A DNA stretch of 64,000 bases, taken from positions 19,414-83,413 of the forward strand of contig DATJPY010000096.1 in NCBI GenBank assembly GCA_035506135.1, in the 5' to 3' direction. Positions 40,514 to 48,448 of this stretch are shown here, piece after piece; the first letter of the stretch is position 1, and each line of letters opens with the position of its first letter. The translations under genes and the position numbers were made by a program. This DNA comes from DATJPY01 sp035506135 (GTDB lineage: Bacteria; Myxococcota_A; UBA9160; PR03). The notes beneath the pieces are model-generated. The model was not told the DNA's origin. It saw only the letters and a list, made by a program, of their open reading frames with translations, and searched no databases.

Positions 40514-41749
40514 TCAGTGGGCCGCCTCGGCGGCAGGTTGCAGGGCCGGGAGCAGCGCAGCGAGGACCTGCCGCGCGATCCGCTCGACGCCGTGCCCCCG
40601 ATGGCGTTGCACCCGGGGCGTCTCGTTCACGAAGGCGACGACGCCGAGCTCCAGCTCGGGGACCATCTGGACCCGCGTGGTGTAGCCCGGCAGCTCGCCA
40701 TCCTTGCTCACCAGGGTGTAGCGCCCGTACGGCCGCACGAACCACCCGAGACCGGCGGAGCGCCCCTCGACGTTCGTCGCCGCCACGGGCTGCCACATCT
40801 CGCGCACCGAGGCGGCCGCGAGGACCGGCTTCCCGGCGGAGGCGTCCCCGCGGAACTGCAGCATCAGGAAGCGGCTGAGGTCGGAGATGCTGGAGAGGAT
40901 CGTCCCGGAGGGCGGGAACGCGACCCTCGTGCTCGCGTCCCGGCCCCGCCAGCCGTCGTCCTCGAGCTCGAGCCGCTTGTAGCCGACCGCCAGCCGCGCG
41001 GGATCGACGGATCCGGCCTCGAAGCCCGTGCTCTCCATGGCGAGCGGCCGGAACAGGTGCTGGTGCATCAGGTCGTGGTAGGACAGGCGCGCCACCTTCG
41101 CGAGCGACTGACCCAGGACGACGTAGCCGAGATCGGAGAAGGCGTAGCGGGTGCCGGGCTTCGACGCCGCGGTCCGGCTCTGCACGTAGCGGAACAGGTG
41201 GGAGACGGTCTCGAGCCCGAGCGGGACGGGCCGCGGCAGCCCCGAGGTGTGAGCCGCCAGCTCCCGCCAGGTCGGCGACACCCGCGCGCCGGCCGCGTCG
41301 CGATACCAGACGTCCGGCACCGAGCGCTCGAGCGCGTCGTCGAGGCGGAAGTGCCCGGCGTCGCGGAGCTGCATCATCGCGGTGGCCTCGAAGACCTGGG
41401 TGAGCGAGCCGATGCGGTAGACCGTGTCCGGTGTCATCGGGCTGCGGCGCTCCAGGTTGGCGCAGCCGAAGCCCGCGGCGAACACCAGCGTCTGGCCCTG
41501 CACCACGCCGACGGCGACGCCGGCGAGGCCGCCCGCCTGCCGCTCGCCCTCGATCGAGGTCGGAAGACCGCGGAGCGCCTCGGCGAGCGCCGGGCCGATC
41601 GCGCGGTCGATGGCGGGCGCTGGGTTGGGGCAGGCGGGCGCGAACGCCTCGGGCTCCGGGGCCGGAGGCTCCGGCTCCGGCGCGCGGATGCACCCCGGCA
41701 GACCGGCCAGGAGGGCGATGAGCAGGACGCCGAGCCGCGCGCGCGTCAC
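40514..41749 (-). CDS. Beta-lactamase-fold lipoprotein lacking the catalytic Lys
   Basis: A 411-residue protein with lipobox LPGC (Cys20) and a Pro/Glu-rich linker, then a class C beta-lactamase/EstB-like domain. The SxxK box reads S-L-T-Q (Ser115 to Gln118), so the Lys is missing. The YxN box reads F-S-D (204-206). The third box reads SKDGELPGY. The family (serine esterases, D-aminopeptidases, penicillin-binding proteins) needs Lys and Tyr to activate Ser, so this is probably a binding protein or has altered chemistry (inference). GTG start overlaps the VOC gene as GTGA. Confidence 0.82.
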   Translation of the reverse strand: MTRARLGVLLIALLAGLPGCIRAPEPEPPAPEPEAFAPACPNPAPAIDRAIGPALAEALRGLPTSIEGERQAGGLAGVAVGVVQGQTLVFAAGFGCANLERRSPMTPDTVYRIGSLTQVFEATAMMQLRDAGHFRLDDALERSVPDVWYRDAAGARVSPTWRELAAHTSGLPRPVPLGLETVSHLFRYVQSRTAASKPGTRYAFSDLGYVVLGQSLAKVARLSYHDLMHQHLFRPLAMESTGFEAGSVDPARLAVGYKRLELEDDGWRGRDASTRVAFPPSGTILSSISDLSRFLMLQFRGDASAGKPVLAAASVREMWQPVAATNVEGRSAGLGWFVRPYGRYTLVSKDGELPGYTTRVQMVPELELGVVAFVNETPRVQRHRGHGVERIARQVLAALLPALQPAAEAAH

Positions 41750-42168
41750 GCCCCAGGCCCGTCCGGCGGGCCCTTCAGCTCGACGACGTTGCCGTCGGGA
41801 TCCGCGACGTAGAGGGAGGGACCGAGGCCTTCGGCCCCGTAGCGCGGCGCGACGTCGCCGGGCGAAAAGCCGTGCGCCTCGAGCTGGGCGCGGATCGCGG
41901 CGGCGTCGAAGCGCGCCAGCGCGAGCGCGACGTGGTCGACGTTGCGCGCCTCGCGGCCGGGCGCGGCGCCGCCGTGGCGCCCGAGCGGACCGTCGACCGG
42001 CACCAGGTCGATCAGGCTCTCGCCCGCCCGCAGCTGGTGGAGGCCCAGGGCGTCGCTGCTGCGCTCGATCGTACACCCGAGTGCGTCGCGCCAGAACCGC
42101 AGGGAGGTGGCGAGGTCGCGCACGCGCAGCACCACGTGGTCGATGCGGCGGATCTCGATCGCGTTCAT
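41746..42168 (-). CDS. VOC family (glyoxalase/dioxygenase-like) protein
   Basis: A 140-residue protein with the paired beta-alpha-beta-beta-beta fold of glyoxalases. IDHVVLRVRDLATSLRFWRDALG opens the first module (metal ligand His11) and DPDGNVVELKG closes the second with a Glu ligand. VDHVALAL in the middle supplies another His. Substrate is unknown: glyoxalase I, fosfomycin-resistance and ring-cleavage enzymes share the fold. It is joined by ATGA and GTGA overlaps to the genes on both sides, so it is co-translated. Confidence 0.85.
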   Translation of the reverse strand: MNAIEIRRIDHVVLRVRDLATSLRFWRDALGCTIERSSDALGLHQLRAGESLIDLVPVDGPLGRHGGAAPGREARNVDHVALALARFDAAAIRAQLEAHGFSPGDVAPRYGAEGLGPSLYVADPDGNVVELKGPPDGPGA

Positions 42169-43697
42169 CGGGGCGGATCCTCCTGCGGCGCCACGCCCCT
42201 CGCGCGGAGCTGGTCCACCAGCCGGCGCGTCCCCTGGGCGTCCACCTCGACGGGCGCCAGGCGCAGCGACTCCTCGAGATCATAGAGCGCGCGCTCGGGC
42301 TGCTGCTGGCGCAGGCGCACGCGGCCGAGGAGCTGGCGCACGTGGCCGTCGTCGGGATGGACGGCGAGCGAGCGCAGGTACGCGGCGGCGGCTCCGTCCA
42401 GGTCGCCTTTGCGGTGTCGCTCGGCGCCGAGGCCGGTCCAGCCCGTGCGGCCGAGCGGGTAGCGCTCGGCGGACTCGCGGTAGAGGGCCTCGGGGTTGCC
42501 CCAGAGCGCGGCGCGCTGGACGGTGAGGGCCGCGAGGCCGAACGTCGCCGCGCCGAAGGCGGCCACGAGCGCGAGGGCAGCGCTCCGTCCGGCCCGCCGC
42601 GCCCAGCCGTCGGCCACGTCGGCGGCCAGACCGAGCGCTCCCGGCAGCGCGGCGTACAGATAGCGGTCGGCGAAGATCTCGATCATCGGGACGAGCTGCA
42701 CGACCGGCAGCAGCATGAGCGCGAACCACGCGACCCCGAGCGCGCGCTCGCGCCGCGCGCGGACCGCCGCCGCGGTGAGCGCGCCCGTCGCGGCCAGCGC
42801 GGCGAGGGGCAGCCAGATGCGCGCATCGCCCCAGCCGTGGGTCGGCTCCGGATGGACGCCGAAGGCCAGGTCGAAGGGGGCCGCCGCCACCCGTACGTAG
42901 CGCCATGCGACCCACGGCAGCATGCGCGCCGTCGCGGCCGGCGAGCCGCCGAACCACGGTGCGACACCACCCTGCGTCCACTGCGCCTCCAGGTTCAGGA
43001 GGAAGGCGATGGCCGCGAAGGTCGCGAGCGGGATCAGGTCGAGCGCAGCCCGGCGAACGTCTCCCCGATGCGTCCACGCCGCGGCCAGCAGGATCGCGGG
43101 GAGCGGAAGCGCAGCCGGCTTCGCCAGCAGCGCGAGGACCCCGGCCGCCGTCGCGGCGACGATCTGCCGGCGCGCCCCCTCGCGCAGCCAGGCGAGCCAC
43201 CGCTCGAGCGCGATCAGGCAGAGGCCCACGGCGAGCAGCGTCTTGCTCTGGTTGATCCATGCCACCACCTCGGCGCCGACGGGATGGACGAGGAAGATCG
43301 CCCCGGCGGCGACGGCGGCGCGGCGCGAGAGCCCCGCCTGCCTCGCGGTGGCGACGAGCGCGACCGAGACCCCGGCGTGCAGGATCACGTTGGCGATCCG
43401 GTACGGAAGCGGATCCGCGCCGAAGAGGTGCCACTCGAGGAGCAGCCAGAGCTGGTGGAGCGGCGACCAGTTGCCCATGCAGAAGGAGCGCTCGATCAGG
43501 ATGCGGTGGAGCGCGGCGCCGACCGGAAGCGAGAGCGTCTGGTTGTACTCGAGGTAGAGGTAGTCATCCGAGACGAATGGACCGCCGTAGCTCGGCGCGT
43601 AGAGCGCGAGCGCGACGGCCGCGAAGACGGCGCCCAGCGCCGCGAGCTCGAGCGCCGCGCGTCCGGCCTTGAGGGGAGCGGCGGCCTCGCGACTCAA
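42165..43697 (-). CDS. TMTC-like GT-C membrane protein, paralogue 2
   Basis: A 510-residue protein with about nine membrane helices and a C-terminal TPR pair (GDLDGAAAAYLRSLAVHP and a following repeat). The first loop has GGPFVSDDYLYLEYN with Asp44-Asp45. HPVGAEVVAWINQSKTLLA and FADRYLYAALPG match the other paralogues. The start is TTG, overlapping the TolB-like stop (TTGA). It is shorter than paralogue 1 because it has fewer TPR repeats. A mannosyl- or other glycosyltransferase role on a lipid-linked donor is likely from the fold but not shown. Confidence 0.82.
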   Translation of the reverse strand: MSREAAAPLKAGRAALELAALGAVFAAVALALYAPSYGGPFVSDDYLYLEYNQTLSLPVGAALHRILIERSFCMGNWSPLHQLWLLLEWHLFGADPLPYRIANVILHAGVSVALVATARQAGLSRRAAVAAGAIFLVHPVGAEVVAWINQSKTLLAVGLCLIALERWLAWLREGARRQIVAATAAGVLALLAKPAALPLPAILLAAAWTHRGDVRRAALDLIPLATFAAIAFLLNLEAQWTQGGVAPWFGGSPAATARMLPWVAWRYVRVAAAPFDLAFGVHPEPTHGWGDARIWLPLAALAATGALTAAAVRARRERALGVAWFALMLLPVVQLVPMIEIFADRYLYAALPGALGLAADVADGWARRAGRSAALALVAAFGAATFGLAALTVQRAALWGNPEALYRESAERYPLGRTGWTGLGAERHRKGDLDGAAAAYLRSLAVHPDDGHVRQLLGRVRLRQQQPERALYDLEESLRLAPVEVDAQGTRRLVDQLRARGVAPQEDPPR

Positions 43698-44779
43698 AAC
43701 GGCGGCATCCAGTCCGCCATCATGCCCGGCGTCTCCAGCAGGACGCGTCCCTCGCGATCGAGCACGACCAGCCTCGTCTCCGCCGGATCGAGCTTCTCGC
43801 CGGCACGGCCGGGCGGCTGGCGCGGCACGGCGGTCACCACCAGACGCTCCCCGTCCGGCGACCAGTGCGGCGCCAGCTCGTCGCGATCGGGCGTGCGCGT
43901 CAGGTTGCGCGCCGGGCCCCCGTCGAGGGGCGCCAGGAAGACGTCGCGGCTGCCGTCGCGGTCCGACACGAACGCGATCTCGTCGCGCGTCGGCGATGGG
44001 CGCGCGGAGTGCTCGTCGGCGTCGGCCTTCGCCGCGGGGAGCGCGGTCACCTCTCCGTCGGCCCCGGTGCGCGCGATCCCGCGCGCCGCCGGGCCTCGCT
44101 GCCGCGTGAAGACGATCCGCGCGCCGTCGCGGGTGAAGAAGGGCTTGTCCTCGGACCAGCCGTCCTCGTGCGTCAGGCGGCGCGGCGACTCGCCCGCGGA
44201 GAGCAGCCATAGCTCGGAGCCCGGCGCGTCGGGCTTGCGGCGCTGCGCCACGATGTGCCGGCCGTCGGGCGCGTAGCTCGGCCGGAAGAAGAAGTCGCGC
44301 GGGCCCGAGGCGGCGAGCACGGTCTCCTGACCGGTTGCCACGTCGATCGCGGCGAGCGCGCCGGACTGCGCGAGCTCGCGATAGGCGAAGGCCACGCGGG
44401 TGCCGTCGGGCGACCACGCCGCCCAGCGATCGTCGCGCGTCGGGGTGCGGGTGAGCGCGCGAGGCGCGCTTTCCCCGGGCTCCCAGAGCTGGAGGTCTGC
44501 CGCACCGCCGCCGTGCGGCTCGGTCTGGTACACCAGGCGCCGGCTCGGCTCGCTCCAGAAGGGCCACGTGGCGTCGAGGCCGGGCGACGACAGGAACGGG
44601 TGCACGGCGCCATCCGACAGGCGGGCCCGGAAGAGCGCGTCGCCCGATCCGCTCGGTCGGACGAAGACGAGCCCGTCCGAAGGTCGGCCCGAGACTGCAC
44701 GCTCCGGCTGCGCCGTACAGCCGAACGCAGCGAGCGCGAAGGCGACCGGAGCGAGCAGGGCGAGGCGCGGCGCGGCGAT
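43694..44779 (-). CDS. TolB/PD40-type beta-propeller lipoprotein, non-canonical start
   Basis: A protein of about 361 residues made of PD40/WD40-like blades (SPDGTRVAFAYRE, APDGRHIVAQRR, SPTRDEIAFVSDRDG, SPDGERLVVTAV). Its frame has no ATG, GTG or TTG between a TAA at 44803-44801 and the GTG at 44605. That GTG would cut the first blade and drop a good lipoprotein signal (LALLAPVAFALAAFGC, Cys21). ATC 44779 is used here; CTG 44758 is the alternative. TATAAT lies 20 nt upstream of the ATC. TolB-like propellers bind proteins or envelope components. It starts a five-gene operon. Confidence 0.72.
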   Translation of the reverse strand: MAAPRLALLAPVAFALAAFGCTAQPERAVSGRPSDGLVFVRPSGSGDALFRARLSDGAVHPFLSSPGLDATWPFWSEPSRRLVYQTEPHGGGAADLQLWEPGESAPRALTRTPTRDDRWAAWSPDGTRVAFAYRELAQSGALAAIDVATGQETVLAASGPRDFFFRPSYAPDGRHIVAQRRKPDAPGSELWLLSAGESPRRLTHEDGWSEDKPFFTRDGARIVFTRQRGPAARGIARTGADGEVTALPAAKADADEHSARPSPTRDEIAFVSDRDGSRDVFLAPLDGGPARNLTRTPDRDELAPHWSPDGERLVVTAVPRQPPGRAGEKLDPAETRLVVLDREGRVLLETPGMMADWMPPF

Positions 44780-44799
44780 CTCCTCGGCGGGGGCGGCGC

Positions 44800-44805
44800 A
44801 TTATA
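44800..44805 (-). promoter_or_regulatory. -10 box of the TolB-like operon
   Basis: A perfect TATAAT on the minus strand, back to back with the plus-strand TACACT at 44822-44827. A GAGGAG purine run follows before the ATC. Confidence 0.55.
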
Positions 44806-44821
44806 CCGGGACCGCGATTGG

Positions 44822-44827
44822 TACACT
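44822..44827 (+). promoter_or_regulatory. -10-like box 9 nt before TMTC paralogue 3
   Basis: TACACT with nine bases to the ATG at 44837. There is no Shine-Dalgarno, which suggests a leaderless mRNA. Confidence 0.45.
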
Positions 44828-44836
44828 CCGCCGGGC

Positions 44837-46528
44837 ATGGCATCGCCCGGCTCGTGGCGGCGCTTCGCCGCGCTCTTCCCGGCCTTTGCCGCGGCGGCAC
44901 TCGTCGTGTACGGCCCGGCGCTGCACGGGAGCTTCGTCTCGGACGACGTCGGCTACGTGCTCGGCAATCCGTGGATCCACGAGCTCAGCGCCGAGAACCT
45001 CTGGGCGATCCTCGATCCGACCGGGCCCGCCGCCAAGCACACGATCAACTACGCGCCCGTGCATCTCCTGCTGCACGCGCTCGACTGGCAGGCGTTCGGC
45101 GCCGACGTGCTCGGGCACCACGTGGTGAACGTCGTGCTCCACGCGCTGACCTCGGTGCTGGTCGCGGCACTCTTCGCGCGCTCGGGGCTCTCGTTCCGGG
45201 CCTCGGCGGTGGGTGGTGCGCTCTTCCTCCTGCACCCCGCCAACGTCGAGGCGGTCGCCTGGATCTTCCAGCTCAAGACCATCGCCGCGCTCGCGCTCGC
45301 GTGCGGAGCGCTGCTCGCCGAGCCGAGGCGGCCCGCGCTGGCGACGATTCTCTTCGGGCTCGCGCTCCTCGCGAAGATCCAGGCGGCCTTCGCGCTCCCG
45401 GTCGCGGCCGTCTGGCTGTGGCTCGGCCATCCCGCCTCTCCGCAGACGCGCGGGGCGCGCCTCGGTTGGCTCGCCGCGTGGGCGCTGCTCCTCGCGCTCA
45501 CGTGGCTCCCCGAGTTCGGAGCGTTCGAGCGCGGCGGACACGTGGAGCTGTCGGGTGCCGCCGGCCCGGTCGAGCGGCTCCGCGCGCTCTTCTCGCTGGT
45601 GGGCCGCTACCTGGTGATGGCAGCGAGCGCCTACGGGACGTCGACCTTCCACCAGCCGGACGCTCCCCGCTCCTGGGCCGACCCGTGGTGCGCGCTCGGC
45701 CTCGTCGGCACCGCCGTGCTCGGCGCGCTCGCGGTGCTCGCGTTCCGGCGGCGCAGCGAGGATGCGGCGTGGTGGACGTGGACGGCAGGCGGCTTCCTCC
45801 CGGTGTCGCAGCTCCTCGGCTTCCTGTATCCGATGGCGGACCGCTATCTCTACTTCATCCTGCCGGGCCTGATCGGCGGGTCGGCCCTGGTGCTGCGCGC
45901 CGCGCTCGCGCGCGTCGTGCCGCCCGGCGCGCAGCCCGCGCTTCGGCGCGCCGCAGCCGTGCTCGCGATCGCGGTGCTCGCCGCCTGCGCGTGGCGCAGC
46001 AGCGTGCGCGCCGACGTCTGGCGCTCGGAGATCACGCTCATGATCGACGCGGCCGCGCACTACCCGGACGGCATGCAGGCGAACCTGCTGCGCGCGCAGT
46101 CGGCTGCGCGGCGCGGCGACGCAGACACCGTTGCGGCGTCGCTCCGCGCCGCGAGCGCGCACGGCTTCGACCGCTTCATGGATCTCGACCGCGATCCCGC
46201 GTTCGCGAGCGTGCGCGACGATCCCGCGTTCCGCGCGGCGGTCCGGGACATCGCGGGCCGCTGGATCGCCGCGGTCGAGCCGCGCTCCGACCCGACGTCC
46301 CTCGAGCTCCTCGTGCTCGGCCAGGCGCACGCCACGCGCGGCGAGTGGGAGCTCGCCGCGCGGAGCCTCGAGCGCGCCGTCGCGAGCGGCGGGCCGGGCA
46401 GCGACGAGGCGAGCTCGGAGCTGGCCGAGGTGCGGGCAAAGATGGCGACCGAGCAGGCGGGGCAGGGGGAGGACGGTGCGCCGCCCGGCGCGTCGGGCGG
46501 GGGCGCGCGTGGCGAAGCGACGCCCTGA
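44837..46528 (+). CDS. TMTC-like GT-C membrane protein, paralogue 3
   Basis: A 563-residue protein with about ten membrane segments. The first loop has FVSDDVGYVLGNPWIHE with Asp36-Asp37. Shared segments include NYAPVHLLLHALDW, HPANVEAVAWIFQLK and LYPMADRYLYFILPGLIGG. The C-terminal 130 residues are helical and TPR-like, ending in a Gly/Ala tail. It is followed, with a 20-nt overlap, by paralogue 4, which is very similar in order and wording, so this is a tandem duplication. Bacterial function unknown; glycosyl transfer across the inner membrane is inferred from the fold. Confidence 0.82.
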   Translation: MASPGSWRRFAALFPAFAAAALVVYGPALHGSFVSDDVGYVLGNPWIHELSAENLWAILDPTGPAAKHTINYAPVHLLLHALDWQAFGADVLGHHVVNVVLHALTSVLVAALFARSGLSFRASAVGGALFLLHPANVEAVAWIFQLKTIAALALACGALLAEPRRPALATILFGLALLAKIQAAFALPVAAVWLWLGHPASPQTRGARLGWLAAWALLLALTWLPEFGAFERGGHVELSGAAGPVERLRALFSLVGRYLVMAASAYGTSTFHQPDAPRSWADPWCALGLVGTAVLGALAVLAFRRRSEDAAWWTWTAGGFLPVSQLLGFLYPMADRYLYFILPGLIGGSALVLRAALARVVPPGAQPALRRAAAVLAIAVLAACAWRSSVRADVWRSEITLMIDAAAHYPDGMQANLLRAQSAARRGDADTVAASLRAASAHGFDRFMDLDRDPAFASVRDDPAFRAAVRDIAGRWIAAVEPRSDPTSLELLVLGQAHATRGEWELAARSLERAVASGGPGSDEASSELAEVRAKMATEQAGQGEDGAPPGASGGGARGEATP

Positions 46529-48182
46529 GCCGGCTCGCAGCCGGGGCGCCCGCAGGAGCCGCGAGCCGACGCGCAGCGCCGCGCGGCGGGTCGACGCGCT
46601 CGCGACGCCGCTCGGTGTCGCGCTGCTCGCCGCGCTCTTCGCCCTGCTGGCGCTCGCGCTCTACGCGCCGGCGCTCGGCGGCCCCTTCGTCTCGGACGAC
46701 CTGCACTACGTCGCCACCAACCCGTACGTGCACGACCCGAGCCCTGCGAACGTCGCGGCGATCCTCGATCCCTGGAGCCCCGCGAGCGTCATGGTCGTGA
46801 ACTACGCGCCAGTGCAGATGCTCGTGCACGCCCTCGAGTGGCAGCTCTTCGCGGAGCACACGACCGGCTACCACGTCGTCAACGTCCTCCTGCACGCGCT
46901 GGGCGCCGCGCTGCTGGTGCTCGTCTTCGCGCGCGCCGGCCTGGCGCCGGCCGCGGCCGCCCTCGGTGGCCTGCTCTTCCTGGTGCACCCGGCGAACGTC
47001 GAGGCGGTCGCCTGGGTCTCGCAGCTCAAGTCTCCCGCCTCGTTCGCGCTCTCGATGACCGCGCTCCTCGCCCACCCGCGGCGGCCGGCGCTGGCGACGG
47101 CGCTCTTCGGCCTCGCGCTCCTCGCGAAGCCCACCGCCGCCTTCGCGCTGCCGGTCGCGGCGCTGCTCGACTGGAGCCGCGACGGCCGCGTCCGCATCGG
47201 CTGGCTCTGCGCGTGGGCGGCGCTGCTCGCCGCCTACGGCGGCGTCGAGCTCTGGACGCACCAGCGCTCGGGTGCCGCCGAGCCGGTCGCGGAGGACCTC
47301 GCGGTGCGGCTGCGCAGCAGCGTCGCGATCGCGGCGCGCTACCTCTGGATGGCGGCGACCTCGCTCGGGGTGTCGGCGTTCCACGAGCCGGCGCCGTCGA
47401 GGGGCTGGAGCGATCCGCTCTGGCTCGCCGGTGCGCTCGCAGTCGCCGCGCTCGGCGCGCGCTGCGCCGTGGCCCTGCGGCGGCGCAGCGCGGAGGCGGC
47501 CTTCTGGGTGTGGGCGGCGGTCTCCTTCCTTCCCGTCTCCCAGCTCTTCCCGTTCCTGTATCCGATGGCGGACCGCTACCTCTACTTCATCCTGCCCGGC
47601 CTGATCGGCGGCGCGCTCTTCGTCCTGCGCGATGCATCGGCGCATCGGGCGACGGAGCCGGCCCGCCGCCGGCTGGCGAACGCGGGCCTCGCCGTGGGGC
47701 TCGCCCTGGCGGTCGTCTTCGCCGCGCGCAGCGCGGCCCGCGCCGAGATCTGGGCGTCGCCTCGCGCGCTCATCGCCGACTCCGCCGCACACTATCCCGA
47801 GGGCCGCACCGCGCACCTGCTCAAGGCTGTGCGCGCGGCCCAGCTCGCGGATGCCGACTCCGCCGTCGCCGAGCTGCGCGCGGCGCGGGACCTCGGCTTC
47901 AACCGCTACGAGCAGCTCCAGAGCGATCCCGCGTTCGACGGGATCCGCGCCGATCCGCGCTTCGCCGCGCTGGTGCGCGAGATGGCAGGCTGGTGGGTCG
48001 ACCGGCTCTCTGCCACCGCCGACCCTACGCAGATCGAGCTCCGCACGCTCGCCGCTGCCCACCTGGCGCGGGGCGAGCGCGCGGCGGCCATCGAGGCGCT
48101 CGAGCGCGCCCTCGCCCGCGGCGGTCCGCTCGATGCGCGCCTGCGCGACGAGCTCGCGCAGCTCCGCGCCCCGCCGCCCTGA
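46509..48182 (+). CDS. TMTC-like GT-C membrane protein, paralogue 4
   Basis: A 557-residue protein, GTG start. A basic N-terminal 27 residues (KRRPEPARSRGARRSR) precede about ten membrane helices. The first loop has FVSDDLHYVATNPYVHD with Asp63-Asp64. It shares NYAPVQMLVHALEW, HPANVEAVAWVSQLK and LYPMADRYLYFILPGLIGG with paralogue 3 and a similar TPR-like tail. The pair are recent tandem duplicates (nearly identical DNA around 45822-45880 and 47552-47612). The gene is followed by the tandem repeat element and then a convergent gene. Confidence 0.82.
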   Translation: MAKRRPEPARSRGARRSREPTRSAARRVDALATPLGVALLAALFALLALALYAPALGGPFVSDDLHYVATNPYVHDPSPANVAAILDPWSPASVMVVNYAPVQMLVHALEWQLFAEHTTGYHVVNVLLHALGAALLVLVFARAGLAPAAAALGGLLFLVHPANVEAVAWVSQLKSPASFALSMTALLAHPRRPALATALFGLALLAKPTAAFALPVAALLDWSRDGRVRIGWLCAWAALLAAYGGVELWTHQRSGAAEPVAEDLAVRLRSSVAIAARYLWMAATSLGVSAFHEPAPSRGWSDPLWLAGALAVAALGARCAVALRRRSAEAAFWVWAAVSFLPVSQLFPFLYPMADRYLYFILPGLIGGALFVLRDASAHRATEPARRRLANAGLAVGLALAVVFAARSAARAEIWASPRALIADSAAHYPEGRTAHLLKAVRAAQLADADSAVAELRAARDLGFNRYEQLQSDPAFDGIRADPRFAALVREMAGWWVDRLSATADPTQIELRTLAAAHLARGERAAAIEALERALARGGPLDARLRDELAQLRAPPP

Positions 48183-48191
48183 TCAGCGTGG

Positions 48192-48300
48192 CCTCCGGGG
48201 CAGAGCGAGCGCCTGGAGCATCCCGCAAGCGCCGCCCCTGGCGGCGCGCGCAGCGAGCCGAAGGCGAGCGAAGTTCAACAGGACGTGCTGCACTCAGAAA
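48192..48300 (+). repeat. Dispersed hairpin-plus-core repeat, copy 2
   Basis: The unit starts CCTCCGGGGCA, has TGGAGCATCCCGCAAGC, a CGCCGCC-CCT-GGCGGCG hairpin, and the 29-nt core at 48246-48274. It ends in an AAGTTCAACAGGACGTGCTG tail. It is followed 124 nt later by a related unit (copy 3). Both lie between two convergent genes. Confidence 0.75.
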
Positions 48301-48315
48301 CCAACGGCCCCGCAG

Positions 48316-48440
48316 CCTCTGGGGCAAGGCGAGCGTCTGGAGTACCCCGGCAAGCGCCCGAAGGGCGCGCGCAGCGAGCCGCAGGCGAGCGAAGTCAACA
48401 GATGGAAGGCGCGCGAAGTTCAGAAGGACGTGCTCCAGCT
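48316..48440 (+). repeat. Dispersed hairpin-plus-core repeat, copy 3
   Basis: Same order as copy 2: CCTCTGGGGCA, TGGAGTACCCCGGCAAGC, hairpin GCGCCC-GAA-GGGCGC, core at 48367-48395 with one base change, and a tail with AAGTTCAGAAGGACGTGCT. The hairpin differs in sequence from copies 1 and 2 but keeps full pairing. An extra 20 nt or so lies before the tail. Confidence 0.75.
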
Positions 48441-48448
48441 CAGCAAGA

